Source: Mytilus galloprovincialis
Taxonomy: Eukaryota > Mollusca > Bivalvia > Mytilida > Mytilidae
Reading direction: 5' to 3'
DNA length: 64,000 nucleotides
NCBI RefSeq assembly: GCF_965363235.1
Contig: NC_134844.1
Coordinates: forward strand, 19,078,646-19,142,645
Position numbers and translations under genes: made by a program. The notes under the pieces are model-generated. The model searched no databases. It was given only the letters and a program-made list of their open reading frames with translations, and was not told where the DNA came from. Shown one piece after another: positions 1 through 28,649 of this stretch (within the stretch, counting starts at the first letter, position 1; each line of letters starts with the position of its first letter).

Positions 1-32
1 TAATGAATGAATCAGTTGGATCAGGCCAATTA

Positions 33-290
33 TTAATTACTGTTTTGTGTAAACTTATAAGGGAGCTGAACGGGTTTTTTGCATGTTGAAAATGAGTGGT
101 TGAAACCGCAGTTGAAACATCTGTGTTGAAACTTGCATTTATCACCAAACTTACATCCTAAACCCTTATGAAAAGAAAAACATACTCCACTTGGCCAGCG
201 AGTATTTCCACTGTTGTTATTGTCATTCCCATTTATAACCTTCCTTGTAATTTTTCTCTTAAATATAGTTCTAGGTGTGTACTCCCCCAT
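33..290 (-). CDS. Zinc-finger ORF fragment (CCCH plus CCHC-like knuckle)
   Basis: An 85-codon open frame with a true ATG. It holds a canonical CCCH finger (C-x8-C-x5-C-x3-H) followed directly by a shorter knuckle, C-x2-C-x3-H-x4-C, after a basic N-terminus (KRKITRK). I do not recognise a specific gene. From general knowledge, this tandem arrangement occurs in short proteins encoded by invertebrate mobile elements as well as in host RNA-binding proteins. The frame ends before any further domain and sits at the window edge, so it may be an exon or a piece of a larger element. Function is not inferred. Confidence 0.35.
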   Translation of the reverse strand: MGEYTPRTIFKRKITRKVINGNDNNNSGNTRWPSGVCFSFHKGLGCKFGDKCKFQHRCFNCGFNHSFSTCKKPVQLPYKFTQNSN

Positions 291-1101
291 TGCGCTTCTC
301 CTCTTTCTATTAATTTCCTAAATTCAATATCATAAAATTGCCAGTTCCCCCCTTCTCGTGACATTTCCATGGAATTCCAAAGAGTTTCAGGTTAGATAAT
401 AACATATGTACCATCCGTAACTTTTTCTACATATTTCTAAAATTTGCAAAACATGATGACACAAGACTGAATACGATTAAAATTTAGTCTTTCATTGTAC
501 CATAAAGTCACCTATGCTGCACATAAGTGTATATAAAAAAAATGACTTATACTTAAAAAGAAAATTTTAAATATGACACGGCCATGCTTATGGTCCGAGA
601 CCACAATTATTTCGTAGTGCATTTCTTTTAGAACATAAATGAAAATTAAAAAAATCCCACCTGCGCTGTCTCAATGAAATTTTTACAGTGTGTTGTACTA
701 CTTTTGGGACAAATTATATCAAAATTATAGAAAACTTCATAGGCTCTAACTCAAAATATGGACAACTTTATGTTTAGGGCGTCTTGAAATCTTTTGACAG
801 CTTCCGAAGTGCTAATTTTTAACCTTTTTCAGCTGGACCAAATCACTACTTTCCTTTAAAATTCTGGACCCAAATTTTTTAACAGTGTAATTTCACCCCC
901 CCCCCCCTTATTTCAATTTTTGCATTAAATATGGAGAAATAAATTTGGAACGGGTATAAAAATAAATGGCATATAACCCACTGTCTACACCAGGGACTAT
1001 ATTCGGAACAACGAAAATCAAGGGACAACAATTGTGGCTCTAAATGTGTAGCATCACTCATAATTTACAGAAATTTTATATACAGCTCCCTTTAAATGCA
1101 T
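291..1101. other. Non-coding AT-rich stretch
   Basis: No coding frame with recognisable motifs. There is a short C-run near 895-907. I see no tRNA-like or repeat structure that I can name. Confidence 0.5.
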
Positions 1102-1453
1102 TTAAGGATGTACTTAGTTGAAATTTAAAAAAATCCAGAAATTTAAATTGATACTATAAGTCGAAAGAGCATCAGCTAAGGAACAAAATAAGCTAAAAAA
1201 TATATTGATAGGTCATGGAGCTCCTTTTTGAGATATTTCAGTTTTAAAAAATGGCGGGAAAAGGCTGACTTGAACTGTTACCTCACATTTGCATCGGTAT
1301 TAATTTGATCTCAAAATTAGCTATTGAAGTTTTTTATGAAAATAAAAATCGGTGTTATGGGGCAAAATATTTTACCCTATAGCTTTGGAAAAAATCCAAG
1401 GAGTCTGAAAATCTGACACATATTTCCAAAACCTCACCTAAGTACTTCCTTAA
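1102..1453. mobile_element. TTAA-flanked MITE (piggyBac-like)
   Basis: A 352-bp element bounded by TTAA on both sides. The left end reads TTAAGGATGTACTTAG and the right end is its near-perfect inverted complement (CTAAGTACTTCCTTAA). The interior is AT-rich with no coding frame. TTAA target duplication plus short inverted ends is the signature of piggyBac-type non-autonomous elements. The family assignment is inference from the ends only. Confidence 0.6.
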
Positions 1454-1739
1454 ATACCACAATAAGCCATTAATATATGATTTCCAATAGCATATTTAAT
1501 AAAATATGTAGAACATACCATTACCCTAAATCAATATTCAGTTATCAAGCCACAATGAATTTTGATATAGAATTTCAAAAAAAAAAAGAAAGGTCATTTG
1601 ATTTCTATATAAAATCTAGCAATATTATGCCCTATATTTTTATCTCATCCCATTTATCGTATACTCATTTAAAGGAATTTAAGTTATAAACCCATTGCGT
1701 AATAACGTCCGAGAGGTCCCGTTTTCCTATAAAGATGTT

Positions 1740-2280
1740 TTGACATAATGAAGTGTTCACATAACGTCATATGTGTTTCTTACCTCGTAATACCCATTTG
1801 ACATTACGATGTATATATTTTGGCATAATGTAACAGAAATTTACGACATAAAGATTTTTTAACATTACGTAAAGACATTTTCGCATCATGTAATAAATCT
1901 TTCAGATTAGGTAATGAAACAACCACATCACGTAATGAATTTTTCTCATCATGTAAAGACTGGGAAACCACATCATGTAATGAAGTTTTCACATCATGTA
2001 ATGAAGTTTTCACATCATGTAATGAAGTTTTCACATCATGTAATGTAGTTTTCACGTCATGTAATGAAGTTTTCACATCATGTAAAGAGGAAACCACATC
2101 ATGTAAGGAAGTTTTCACATCATGTAAAGAGGAAACCAAAACATGTAAAGAAGAATTCACATCATGTAATGAAGAATTCACATCATGTAAAGTAGAATTC
2201 ACATCATGTAAAGAAGAATTCACATCATATAAAGGAGAATTCACATCATGTAAGCAACATTTGCATCATGTCATAGTAGT
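1740..2280. repeat. 21-bp minisatellite (CACATCATGTAA core)
   Basis: About twenty degenerate copies of a 21-bp unit built on TTTTCACATCATGTAATGAAG. The array is cleanest from about 1918 to 2262 and decays leftwards. Because 21 is a multiple of 3, the minus strand stays open and translates as a 7-residue repeat (SLHDVKT-like). I read this as a by-product of the repeat rather than a gene. Confidence 0.8.
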
Positions 2281-2496
2281 TTCTTCTTATAAGGCAGTGA
2301 TGGCGTTCCATAGTACAGCAATATAATTGCGTCGTCAAGGGACATCAAGGGACCATATCAAAGACGTAGATAACAACCTGTTAAGACCTGTATAAATGAC
2401 CGAAAAATTTCGAGACGTTCCGGGAATTTTATTCTGACTTCCGGCCGAGAGGTATCGAGTGGCCCATAGACACATCCAAAACTCACCAATATATAA

Positions 2497-2522
2497 GCAT
2501 GAACCCCTCAGGGGGTTCATGC
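2497..2522. repeat. Perfect 11-bp hairpin
   Basis: GCATGAACCCC, a 4-base TCAG loop, then the exact inverted complement. No T-run or gene lies beside it, and its role is unknown. Confidence 0.6.
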
Positions 2523-3390
2523 AAAAAAGTAAACAAGTTAAGAATTCATTCAATTTAAAGCATTTCCACTCATTTGATGAGGTTGCCGCTTAAGAAATGA
2601 CTTTCTGATATATAATTCTTTAAATTATTAGGCCGATCAGTACAAAATTAATACAAGATTTTGTGTAATACTCCAAAACTTGCCACTTAGTACCAAAAAA
2701 TTTCGAGGTCGATCGTCCTCTGTCGCCCCATTCTCAAGATATTGAACTGTTTTTCATTATTTTTCTAGACACGTTTTTAGATTATTATAGTGTGGCATCA
2801 TATTTACTGAAATTTGTTGTCAAAAAGATGTATTTTAAAGAATATGGACCATAAAAAATAAAGTCTAGGGTACGGCAACTTGCTCGTGTTGACAAATTTA
2901 CTGTATGGCAACTTGTTTTCAACTGTACGGCAACTTGCTAATTTTAGAATAGTTATTTACCGTCATTTCAAAGAAAATAAAGTATAAAGTTCAAATATCT
3001 AAGGTTGAAGGGGGAGGGGGGTTACCCATTTATGTTAAACTGTTTTTGTCCTTTTCAAGGTTTTAATTTGTTTAAAACTGCTATTTCACTGATTTTTAAA
3101 AACTGTTAACTGTTTTCGACCCACTGTCTGTAATCTATTTTGTTAAAATTTGCAATGTTGTTAACTGTTTATTTGAAATTGAGATTCATGTTATCTGTTA
3201 CTTGATACTTAAAGTGTTCACTGTTTTTGACGTTATTTTCTCTGTTAACTGATCTTAACTGTTATTTACAAGAATCACATTAAAATCTGCTGTCCATCTC
3301 TTTCTTTATGTTGCTTCCGCAAAGGAGTGACATAAACAGCATATATGTAACTGTACATGTCTTTAAAAAAATCTTTGAGTATAGTAAATC

Positions 3391-3490
3391 CTTGATAAAA
3401 TTGAAAATGGAAATGAGGAAAATGTCAAAGAAACAGAAGCCCGACCAAATAGAAGAAACAACCCAACGCAACGAGAAAATTATGCACTAG
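3391..3490 (-). mobile_element. Truncated PLE-tail repeat copy
   Basis: Matches, with many changes, the terminal ~100 bases of the repeat at 22605 and 33891 (GAAAATGGAAATGAGG, then an AACAACCC-type stretch). A 5'-truncated fragment of the Penelope-like element tail family described at 33891-36485. Confidence 0.5.
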
Positions 3491-4239
3491 GGTGGGGTGT
3501 CAATTCACAGATAGGAAAAAAAAAACTTAGAATTGACACTCATAATTTTTAAACACCCTCTTTCCCTTTCTTCCTAATAAATAAGGCTTACTATTTGAGT
3601 TATGCATGTGTATATTTATGGAAAGAAAATCGTCCATAGATTTGATTTCCAATAGTAATAATAGTGAAATATAATCTTTTTTTTTAACCATGGTAACATG
3701 CAAAATGGGGGTTGAACATGTCACAAAGATCTCAAAAATTTGGTCCAAAGGAAAATTTCAATCAATAAGAGTGATACCACCCCTGAAACCATAGACATAT
3801 ATCTATCAAAAGGTAAAAAAATCATATGCATTTCTGCTGTTTTTTTCCATAAAATTGAAAAGATCGAGCGTCAAATCTTTGGTGAAAAACAATACAAAAT
3901 TTCTAAATCTATGGCGGTACGGATAGGAAAGTATGGACGTTTAAACTGAAAAATGGCTTATAAAACAAGCTAAAAACAATCTAAGTGTTCATATAAACCC
4001 ACTAGGAAGGCTATATTATTATTCAACTATCTAAAATCAATTCAATTGTACAAAAACTTTCATATTTAGAAAATTCACCATGGCTATAATGCGAAACTAA
4101 ACTTGTAACTGTGTATTGATATACCTGAAGCTGTCTCCTAAGTGAGCAATCATTTAACTACAAAAAAAGGGGTAAAAGTTCAATGTTTGTTTCTTGAAAC
4201 ATATAAATGAACCAAAATTTAAAAAATGAAATAAATACA

Positions 4240-4640
4240 ATATAAAAAAGAAGATGTGGTATGATTGCCAATGAGACAACTATCCACAAAAGACCAAAAT
4301 GACACAGACATTTAAAACAACTATAGGTCACCGTACGGCCTTCAACAATGAGCAAAGCCCATACCGCATAGTCAGCTATAATAGGCCCCGATAAGACAAT
4401 GTAAAACAATTCAAACGAGAAAACTCACGGCCGTTTTTATGTAAAAAAGACTATACACAAATGTAGCAAAGGTTACGGACTCAAGTTGGGTCATGCAGGT
4501 GCAACAAATGCGGCAGTGTTAAACATGTTTAGGGATATCTCATGTCCCTCTTTATACGTCTAACCAATGTAGTTATATCTGCCTTCTATTTGTAATGTAT
4601 CCAAAACGTTAAAAGGAAAGGCCACTTCTTATCCAGCTAA
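4240..4640 (-). mobile_element. Bivalve interspersed repeat, GTGGTATGATTGCC family
   Basis: Begins AGAAGATGTGGTATGATTGC, continues through CACCGTACGGCCTTCAACAA, and reaches a degenerate GCGGCAGTGTTAAACATGTTT block. Near-identical copies lie at 32606 and (inverted) 58490, with older ones elsewhere. The last block is homologous to the tail of the Penelope-like element at 33891-34395, so I treat this family as truncated PLE tails. Orientation is given relative to that element. Confidence 0.6.
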
Positions 4641-5814
4641 AACTCTCGTCAGTCCTATGATGAAAATAATTCAGATGTATATGGAATGTTTGATAAGTTA
4701 TATTGACCCAGAGTACCTGGACGGAATTTTGAAAAATAAATTACCTTTTCAATTTGCAATTCGTAAAATAACTGAACAGTGTGGCCTGGTAGAAGAAGCC
4801 GAAAATGAGGACTTGGTTCTCAAATTGATGTCAAATTTGCTAGTCTAAGACTTCAGAAATGTAAAGATGGACCAAGGCTTTTTTTATATCAGATCAGAGT
4901 TCTTAATTGGGACTTGGAGATGAAAGAGCGCTTCAACTTGTGACACCTTACGTGTTTTTTTTTTCTGATTTATACACTGGTTTTGATGATTTAAAATAAA
5001 AATCAGTAAATCTTCGTAATTCCTTTTAATAAAATCATGTAAGCAATGAGTCGTATGAATACCCTGACTGAGATGTAACCATAATTTATAAGAGCCCCAC
5101 CATAAAAAAAAATGTTCGCGCCCTATAGTATTCACTCATTCTATCTGTTTGTTACACTTTCCTACGTCATGACGATAACCCAAGTTTGCTACGACTGATG
5201 ACATAAAACATTTACTAAACAATATACGTAATCAGAAGAAGCCTCCCTTTTGCTGTTTGAAGCATTTTCGATTATTCATGACATAGTCCTTTTTCTTGGA
5301 TTCAATCACTCCGTCTGCTTTTCCATCCGTTCAACTGTCTGTCCATGTGTCAATAAAACAAATATGGTACTTGCGTGTCTTCTGAAAATTAGTCAGCTTT
5401 ATAAAAGATTCCTTATGGAGCTTGGCATTTCTGCGACTTTGTACAGTGGTTTTCAAACTTTTGAATACATTGAAGATATGGACTTCCCCTTTTCATTGCT
5501 ATTGGGTTCGTTTGGAAAAAAGGATAAATTAAAGTTGCTGTTAACTCTTATCAGCATTTAAAATTTGTTGTTAACTGTTTTTGCCAAAATCGAGGTGTTG
5601 TTAACATGTTAACGGACCCCCCTCCTCCTATCTAATTATGCATTAGATAAAATGCATTAGATAGAAACACCATTTGCTTGACAGCATTTTTAGATTTATA
5701 CAAATTATATATTTTCAAAAAGAAACTGACAAGAAAATTAATTCGAAATGCAATTCACGATTTGTTTCTCCTTACTTTCGATGACAACAAAGTATTTTCT
5801 TAATTTTGTCTGTC

Positions 5815-6100
5815 CGAATTCACGATCCTGTGGTTCGGTGGTTGTCGTTGCTTCGTGTCTATCTTATTTGTTGTTTTCATAAATTGTTTTGTTACACTGT
5901 ATATGAGTTAGGCCGTTAGTTTTCTTGTTGAGTCCTTCCACATTTTTCTGTCGGTGCCTTTTATAGCCGACTATAAGGTACGAGTTTTCGTTGTTGAAGG
6001 CCGTACGATAGCATATAATTGCTTACATACACTTTATTTTATCCTGATGGATAGTTATCTTATTTGCTATCATACCACATCTCCACTGGTTTTATCTAAA
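5815..6100 (+). mobile_element. Bivalve interspersed repeat, GTGGTATGATTGCC family (degenerate)
   Basis: Inverted relative to the 4240 copy. It contains CCTTTTATAGCCGACTATAA, GTTGAAGGCCGTACG and ATCATACCACATCTCC, followed by an A-run. Many substitutions, so an old copy. Confidence 0.55.
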
Positions 6101-6796
6101 AAAAAAAAAAAGCTAGCACCAACAAAAGATGAATGGACGGTTTATTTTATTGAACTTACACAATTTCAACCTAACAACAAATAAGACAACAGTCGTTAGT
6201 AGTATAACGATATATAAATGTATTTAGGATAATATGGTTGAAAAAAAACCTTTTTGTACAAAATCGAAAAGCGGTACGCAAAGAGGCCTTCTGAACTGAA
6301 TTAACGACATATATTTAATAATATTTGATTAGTAAGACATTTTGTATATTTGTAAGCCTGTAAAGCTTTGATATCAACAAAATATCGTCACTTAATATTA
6401 TCTAAACAGCAATTAATTTCCTCTTAAAATTATAATATATTGCAAGACGCCGTACAGACAAATGTTGTTATTTTGCAATTCGCCGTACAACGTCCTGCAA
6501 TTCGCCGTACAACAAACAAACAATGTTTTTGTCCATATTCTTTAAAAAACATGTTTTTGACAACAAATTTCAGTAAATATGATGCCACACTATAATAATC
6601 TAAAAACGTGTCACGGAAAGGAAGTTATCATGGTGTTAAGTTGCTGTATGACCAATTATTATATTTGTATAATCAGACTCCTCCTCACAGTTGTAGCATA
6701 ATTTAGTCATTCCCGGTTTCCATTTCTTAAACAATAAAATAAATAAAACAAGATACAAGACAAATAGATTTGTCCGGCATTTCGGATCCCAGGCCC

Positions 6797-6938
6797 GTAG
6801 CCAGGAATTTCCAAGGGGGGTTCGTTGGACTCATGCACTCGACTTTAACAGTCACAATTTGAAATAAACGTTGACTTTAACAGTGCTTATTTGATTTCAA
6901 GGAGGGGTTCGGACGAACACCCCCCCCCCTTTGGCTAC
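6797..6938. mobile_element. Short MITE with GTAGCCA ends
   Basis: A 142-bp unit starting GTAGCCAGGAATTT and ending TTTGGCTAC, with opposing G-rich (AAGGGGGGTTCG) and C-rich (CGAACACCCCCC) segments just inside, giving overall foldback potential. No coding frame. Confidence 0.5.
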
Positions 6939-6944
6939 CGGTAT

Positions 6945-7090
6945 TGATCCTTTATAGCTGACTATGTGATATGGGTTTTACTCATCGTTGAAGGCCATAC
7001 GATGACTTATAGTAGTTAATTTCTGTTTTATTTGGTCTCTTGCAGAGAGTTGTATAATTGGAAATCATACCACAGATTCTTGTTTTTATA
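6945..7090 (+). mobile_element. Degenerate GTGGTATGATTGCC-family fragment
   Basis: Contains CCTTTATAGCTGACTATGTG, TTGAAGGCCATACGATGAC and a decayed GGAAATCATACCACA end. Same family and orientation as the copy at 5815. Confidence 0.5.
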
Positions 7091-7196
7091 TTGTGGTATT
7101 ATAGTTCCTATAGTTGCAATTTTGAGACGTACTGGAAATTTTCTTTTATTTTTTAGGTTAACACTGACCAAAATTGCTAAAGGATGGGCATGTAGA

Positions 7197-7551
7197 TCTT
7201 ATGTTTTATCTGTGGTCCATATATTGTAAGGTTAGGTATCCTTTGGGGTCATCAATTCTTTTTTTTTATTTCCAATAAGTATGCATTTTGTATTTGATGG
7301 GTTTGTTGAAAAAAATCGCATAGGTTTATACTTTCATATATCTATAGCACACTAATTTCCTTTGTATATTGTTGTATGTTCAATGTTTACCTTTCGGTAA
7401 ATAAATTTCCAACCATTAATTAATATTATTGATGTTGAACAATCAAACTGGATGGAGAGTTGTCTCATTGGCACTCATACCACATCCTCTTATATCTATA
7501 AACCCTTTTCTCCGAACCTTACAATATATGGACCACAGATAAAACATAAGA
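7197..7551. repeat. Perfect 37-bp inverted repeat with 281-bp spacer
   Basis: Positions 7197-7233 (TCTTATGTTTTATCTGTGGT...) are exactly complementary to 7515-7551. The spacer includes a short GTGGTATGAGTGCC-type repeat end near 7440-7495. Perfect arms in such a degenerate neighbourhood suggest a recent event, either a mobile element or an inversion-duplication. Confidence 0.6.
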
Positions 7552-8610
7552 GACAATTGTCCTGTTACATCCATCAGTTAATTTTCAAAAAACGTCCTCC
7601 GGCAAGAAAATCAATACATTAATGATACAAACCTTTCAAGATCGAAATAAATTCATGGCACAAAAATCTTAAGACAATTTATGCAGGAGCGCTTACAATG
7701 CAAGTTTCAATTCCAAGAGTCATAATTCTTTTTAAAAAAATAGCTTATCTTCGAACATGTCGGAGACATTGACCATGCATGATAGTCCTTCTAAACATGT
7801 TTTTGAATCAATGTTTTAGTTATGCTTCAGATATAGGCATGCTTAGATGTGCAGTTTTGCATGTATTTCAATATACATGTCTGTGCTGTATCTATGCATT
7901 GAAATAATATAGCTGCTCATATACTTTATCTGCATTTTCTATGATTTACTGCTATGTATATGTTAGCGGCAATAATAGTCCAGCGGATATCAGAATAATT
8001 GATCACTTTATGGTAAAAGCATGAAACTTGGCATAGTGATAGATTAAGGGGTATAGACAAGATTCAGATATGATGCCACGAAAAAAAATCCAATATGGCC
8101 GTCAAATTCAAGATGGACGAATTCTATTCATTTCGGCATGATCTTGTTGTATGGACCTTTCATAGTCAATTCTGCGCCAAGTCAAATCAGGACCCGGTTT
8201 TTTCGACAAGGCCAAAAATTAACATTGTGTTTGCATATAAACTTGCTACTGAAGACTTCGGGTTTGTGTTTTTTAAAGTATTATCACTCAAGTTTTCAAC
8301 GTACAATTGTTGCGCACAACAGAAGTTTCAACTGAAACAATGTTTGAAATCACAATGACTAAATTGGATTTTCCCTCATCTGTAGAATAAACTACGGCTC
8401 GGATTTATGTTAATTCTTCCTGGATCAACGGTACTCTCAGATGAGCAAAATAGTCTTTTATTTAGTTTGGTGCAGAAATATATTAATAAAAGTAAACGTT
8501 TTAACCATTGATGTTAATGCTTCATCATTCAATAGGAACCAAGCATTTCACACTGTATACTTCTTCTTCTTTCACCTTTTTCATATTCATATATTTATTA
8601 CAGAGCATGG
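7552..8610. other. Non-coding stretch
   Basis: Open frames here (for example around 8095-8358) have no recognisable motif and no homopolymer-free conserved block. I see no gene. Confidence 0.4.
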
Positions 8611-8684
8611 CATTCGCTCTCACCCCATGTGGAATTTACTGACCCCATATATACCGTATTAGGTCACTATGTAACTAATAATGT
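8611..8684. mobile_element. Half copy of the 38.1-kb foldback element
   Basis: The stretch CATTCGCTCTCACCCCATGTG through GTATTAGGTCACTATGTAAC matches the right half of the foldback at 38141-38309. The left arm is missing. Confidence 0.55.
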
Positions 8685-8874
8685 TAATTTATCTGAATAA
8701 ATATTGTTTAAACTAATTCTTCCTTTGATTTTTTTTTGTAATTATAAAAGACTAAAATCTACATCAAAGTTGATAAAACAACAAACAGGTTATTGTTAGT
8801 AATTGACTGACTGAATATCTAATTAGTAACAATTCATTGCTTTAGCAAAATAGCAAGGTATATACATGGGTACT

Positions 8875-9280
8875 AGTCAAATCGGCACCTACCGTGCGAA
8901 GTTATAGTCAAATCGGCATAATATTTTTAGAATTCATATACATATATGACAAACTATGACAGAAATACTGTGAATACGGGTGTTGATTTATTAACGTTTT
9001 AAGAAATAAACCTCTGAAATTGTAATTTTGGCAAAAAAATATACATGCATATATATTAACAAAAAAACCCTGAAAACATAATCTATCTGTCAAGGGGACT
9101 CATTTTTTGAGTGTATATACTCCAGCGAAATGGAACTTGACTTGAAGAACAAAAATATTATTAGGTGCCAGTTTATTAACCAAATGTCGAAACAGGGACT
9201 TTCTATACTAATAAGTGATCAGTCCCGTAAGTATAGAAAGTCCCTGGCCGAAATGACTTTAAATAGGTACCGATTTGACT
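8875..9280. mobile_element. Candidate MITE with AGTCAAATCGG ends and an internal hairpin
   Basis: The left end AGTCAAATCGGCACCT (8875-8890) is inverted at 9265-9280 (AGGTACCGATTTGACT). Inside lies a second, tighter inverted repeat with 17-bp perfect arms (9193-9209 and 9230-9246, CAGGGACTTTCTATACT). It sits about 200 bp upstream of the PRMT1 start codon. I see no clear target duplication. Confidence 0.45.
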
Positions 9281-9334
9281 TGTATCCATGTCCGCTATTT
9301 ATATGTCGCACCGCGTTGCAGCGTTGTGCGATCA

Positions 9335-9475
9335 TATAAAAAACATTAGAAAAGCACTAAAGCAATGGACATTCCAACATTCATTTGAAAAAATCTTACC
9401 TTTATTCATGTTGAACAACCTACTCAGATTTTCGTGACGTTCTACACAACCATGTGCTCACACGCACAATAGCAA
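9335..9475 (+). promoter_or_regulatory. Likely PRMT1 core promoter and 5' leader
   Basis: A TATA-like TATAAAAAA at 9335-9343 lies about 140 bp before the ATG, and a CRE-half-site TGACGT at 9435-9440. The transcription start is not visible from sequence. Weak call based on position. Confidence 0.3.
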
Positions 9476-26296
<16,821 letters not shown>

Positions 26297-27890
26297 ACAA
26301 TAAGGAGTGAACCTACGGCTGATACAATCACGGCCGTGCTGAACTCTGCGTGGTCCCTTTGTGTTCTTGTTGAGCAGGAACAAAAGTTACTGGAATGTGT
26401 GTTTGAACATCAATACAAAGAGCCAGATCACCAGCTCAAATGTAGAAACAAAAACTAGAATATTTTTAATATTGTATACTCTTAATTTTTTACATCAACA
26501 GTTCTTGTTTTATGAAACGATGAAAAAATTATGAAAAAAAATAATTTTATATTTTATGTCAGCACTGAAATAATATGTTTTGCTTGTTAATGGATTTCCT
26601 TGTAAATGTATGTATACTTTCAAAGGTTGTGTTAGACAAAGCGCTCTTATTTTGTGAATATCATGATCGAAATTAACCAGTTAGTTGCATATATGTCGGT
26701 TCAAGAGTCCAAAACAAGGAATTACTTTGAATTTGCTCTGTAGACCAGTTGAAATTTCTTGCCTTCCTGTTCAAAAGGGTGATTACTGACCCATTTTCTG
26801 ACCCTGAACAAATTTACTGGTCTAAAAGGGCTTTTATTTTAACTCTGTCAGTCAAACTTCAAATGTTGCATCATATATGAAATAAATATGATGAATTATG
26901 CAAGTAAATCCTGAATTTGATCTGCCCGGTTGTAACAGTGGATGTGACATAGTTTTGTGATAAAAGCAACCATTCAGGAGTTAATGTTTTGGAATCCCTG
27001 TTCAACATTATTTTGATTCAGTGCATTTACTTAAATGATGTGACATTAAAATGACAATAACTTCACAGTATGTTTGTACTGTTGTATTGAAAATAGTACC
27101 GTTAACTGTGTTATATAAATCATACTTGTTTATTTACTTAGTTTGAATATGTCAGTATTGTGTTATAATTTTGAACAAATTGCATGTACATGTACTAGAG
27201 AAATCCTGAGTGTATTGGTAGCAGATTGAAGGAAAGACACTGGCTTGTTCATGTGCAAATGTAGATCTGTATCATTATATATATTATGAAATTTTGCTTA
27301 AATTTAGACATAAATGTGAGTAAATCAGAATACAAGTGAAATACTGACATGGTGTATTTTATAACTACCTATTGTCATGGAAAACTTAGACTAGCGACCA
27401 TTGATCCTGACTATCTTGAAATTTCTTGGTAATGGATAATGCTCACTTCAAAATAGAAAGTTCCTAACAAAAGAAAACCTGCATAGTATAATTAAAGGTA
27501 AAATTTATACATTTTACCCTTTGTAACATTTTGAAATGTATTTTGTAAATCAGGGTTGATCGTTACCTGATATTTGACCTGGCACTCAATTCATTGCTTC
27601 TACATTATATCATTGTCATTTCATGTTTATCAATTTCATATATCATGCCTCTATAAGCAAATGAATTAAAAATTACAAAGGCTTTTTATTGTATGCTTCA
27701 TTCTATGATTTGCATTCATAGAACAACTGATGTTAAATTGAGAAGTTAGTTTGTGAATAGTGATACTCACAGAAAGGGCAAAATGACCTAAAGGCTTGTA
27801 TTCTTCTTAAGGTTTTACATCCTGAGTCCGTCAATCATGGATCAGGTGATGTTTGTCCCTCATTGATGGAGTCAAAAAGCCGCATAGGTA
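26297..27890 (+). other. PRMT1: PRMT1 3' UTR and flank
   Basis: No coding frame. The first clear AATAAA after the stop is at 26881-26886, giving a UTR of about 600 bp if used. Later A-rich signals near 27660 could serve longer forms. Confidence 0.45.
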
Positions 27891-27899
27891 ATCTGTTTC

Positions 27900-28620
27900 C
27901 AGCAGCAGTTACAATGTACAAGTTTGTGAGTAGGTCTTGTTTATGGTGAACCACTAGTGGTAGGTCAATAATTTGGTTTACAGATGTATTAGCATTGGTG
28001 CATACTTTTTCATTACTATGAAGATTATTAGGCCCTGCCCCGTAAGTATTGGTCTATTGACTTAAAAACTTTGTTTATAAAAAAGATGTGGTATGATTGC
28101 AAATGAGACAAATCTCCACAGGAGATCAAATGACACAAAAATTAACAGCTATAGTTCAATGTGCAACCTTCAACAAAGCCAACCCACATAGTCTGCTATC
28201 AGAGGCCCCAAAATCACAAATGTAAAACAATAAAAATGATAAAACTAACCGCCTATTTAAATTACATTTGTTTAAATGATCAACAGATATAAAACGGCAA
28301 CAATGATGACCACTTAATTACCAGCTCCTGACTTAGTTTACATGTATTAGTTTGTGAATAGGTCAGTTTATGGGAAACCACTAATGATAGGTCAAAACTA
28401 TTAGTTTTAATTATGTCAGTTTACGGGAAATCATTGGTGATGGGTCAATGATATTTGGTATGCAGATGTATTAACATTGGCATCTTTCATTTACATGGAG
28501 ATAATTAAGCTCCACCCCCTTAGTTATGGTCTGTTGAATTTAAAACTTAATTGTTTTTCATGCATTAGTTTATGATTATGTCAGTATCAGATGAACCACT
28601 AATGTTGAGTCCCTAATATT
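27900..28620. repeat. Dispersed degenerate repeat (GGTCAATAATTTGG unit) with an older PLE-tail-like copy inside
   Basis: Units GGTCAATRATTTGGT, GCAGATGTATTAACATTGGC, ACATGGAGATAATTA recur near 27960, 28440 and 28600, and again at 30905-31015. At 28083-28262 lies a decayed GTGGTATGATTGC-family copy. Confidence 0.5.
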
Positions 28621-28649
28621 TAGTATGCAATTCCATGGAGATTAAATAA

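Larger units (their letters stand above)
2768..6612. mobile_element. Large inverted-repeat-bounded element with subterminal GTACGGC repeats
   Basis: The 82-bp end at 2768-2849 (beginning GACACGTTTTTAG) recurs inverted at 6531-6612 with only two or three mismatches. Just inside each end are three direct copies of a short unit, GTACGGCAACTTGC on the left and GTACGGCGAATTGC on the right, in mirror orientation. Terminal inverted repeats plus clustered subterminal motifs resemble a cut-and-paste DNA transposon. The 3.7-kb interior has no transposase frame that I can see and contains other repeat copies, so it is non-autonomous or a composite. I found no clear target duplication. Confidence 0.5.

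Noticed and set aside
1804-2244. 146-codon minus-strand frame of SLHDV repeats as a gene
   Set aside because: It coincides exactly with a degenerate 21-bp minisatellite; the open frame follows from the unit length.
3280-3490. Opposed short frames at 3.3-3.5 kb as genes
   Set aside because: They overlap on both strands, have no motifs, and fall partly in a repeat copy.
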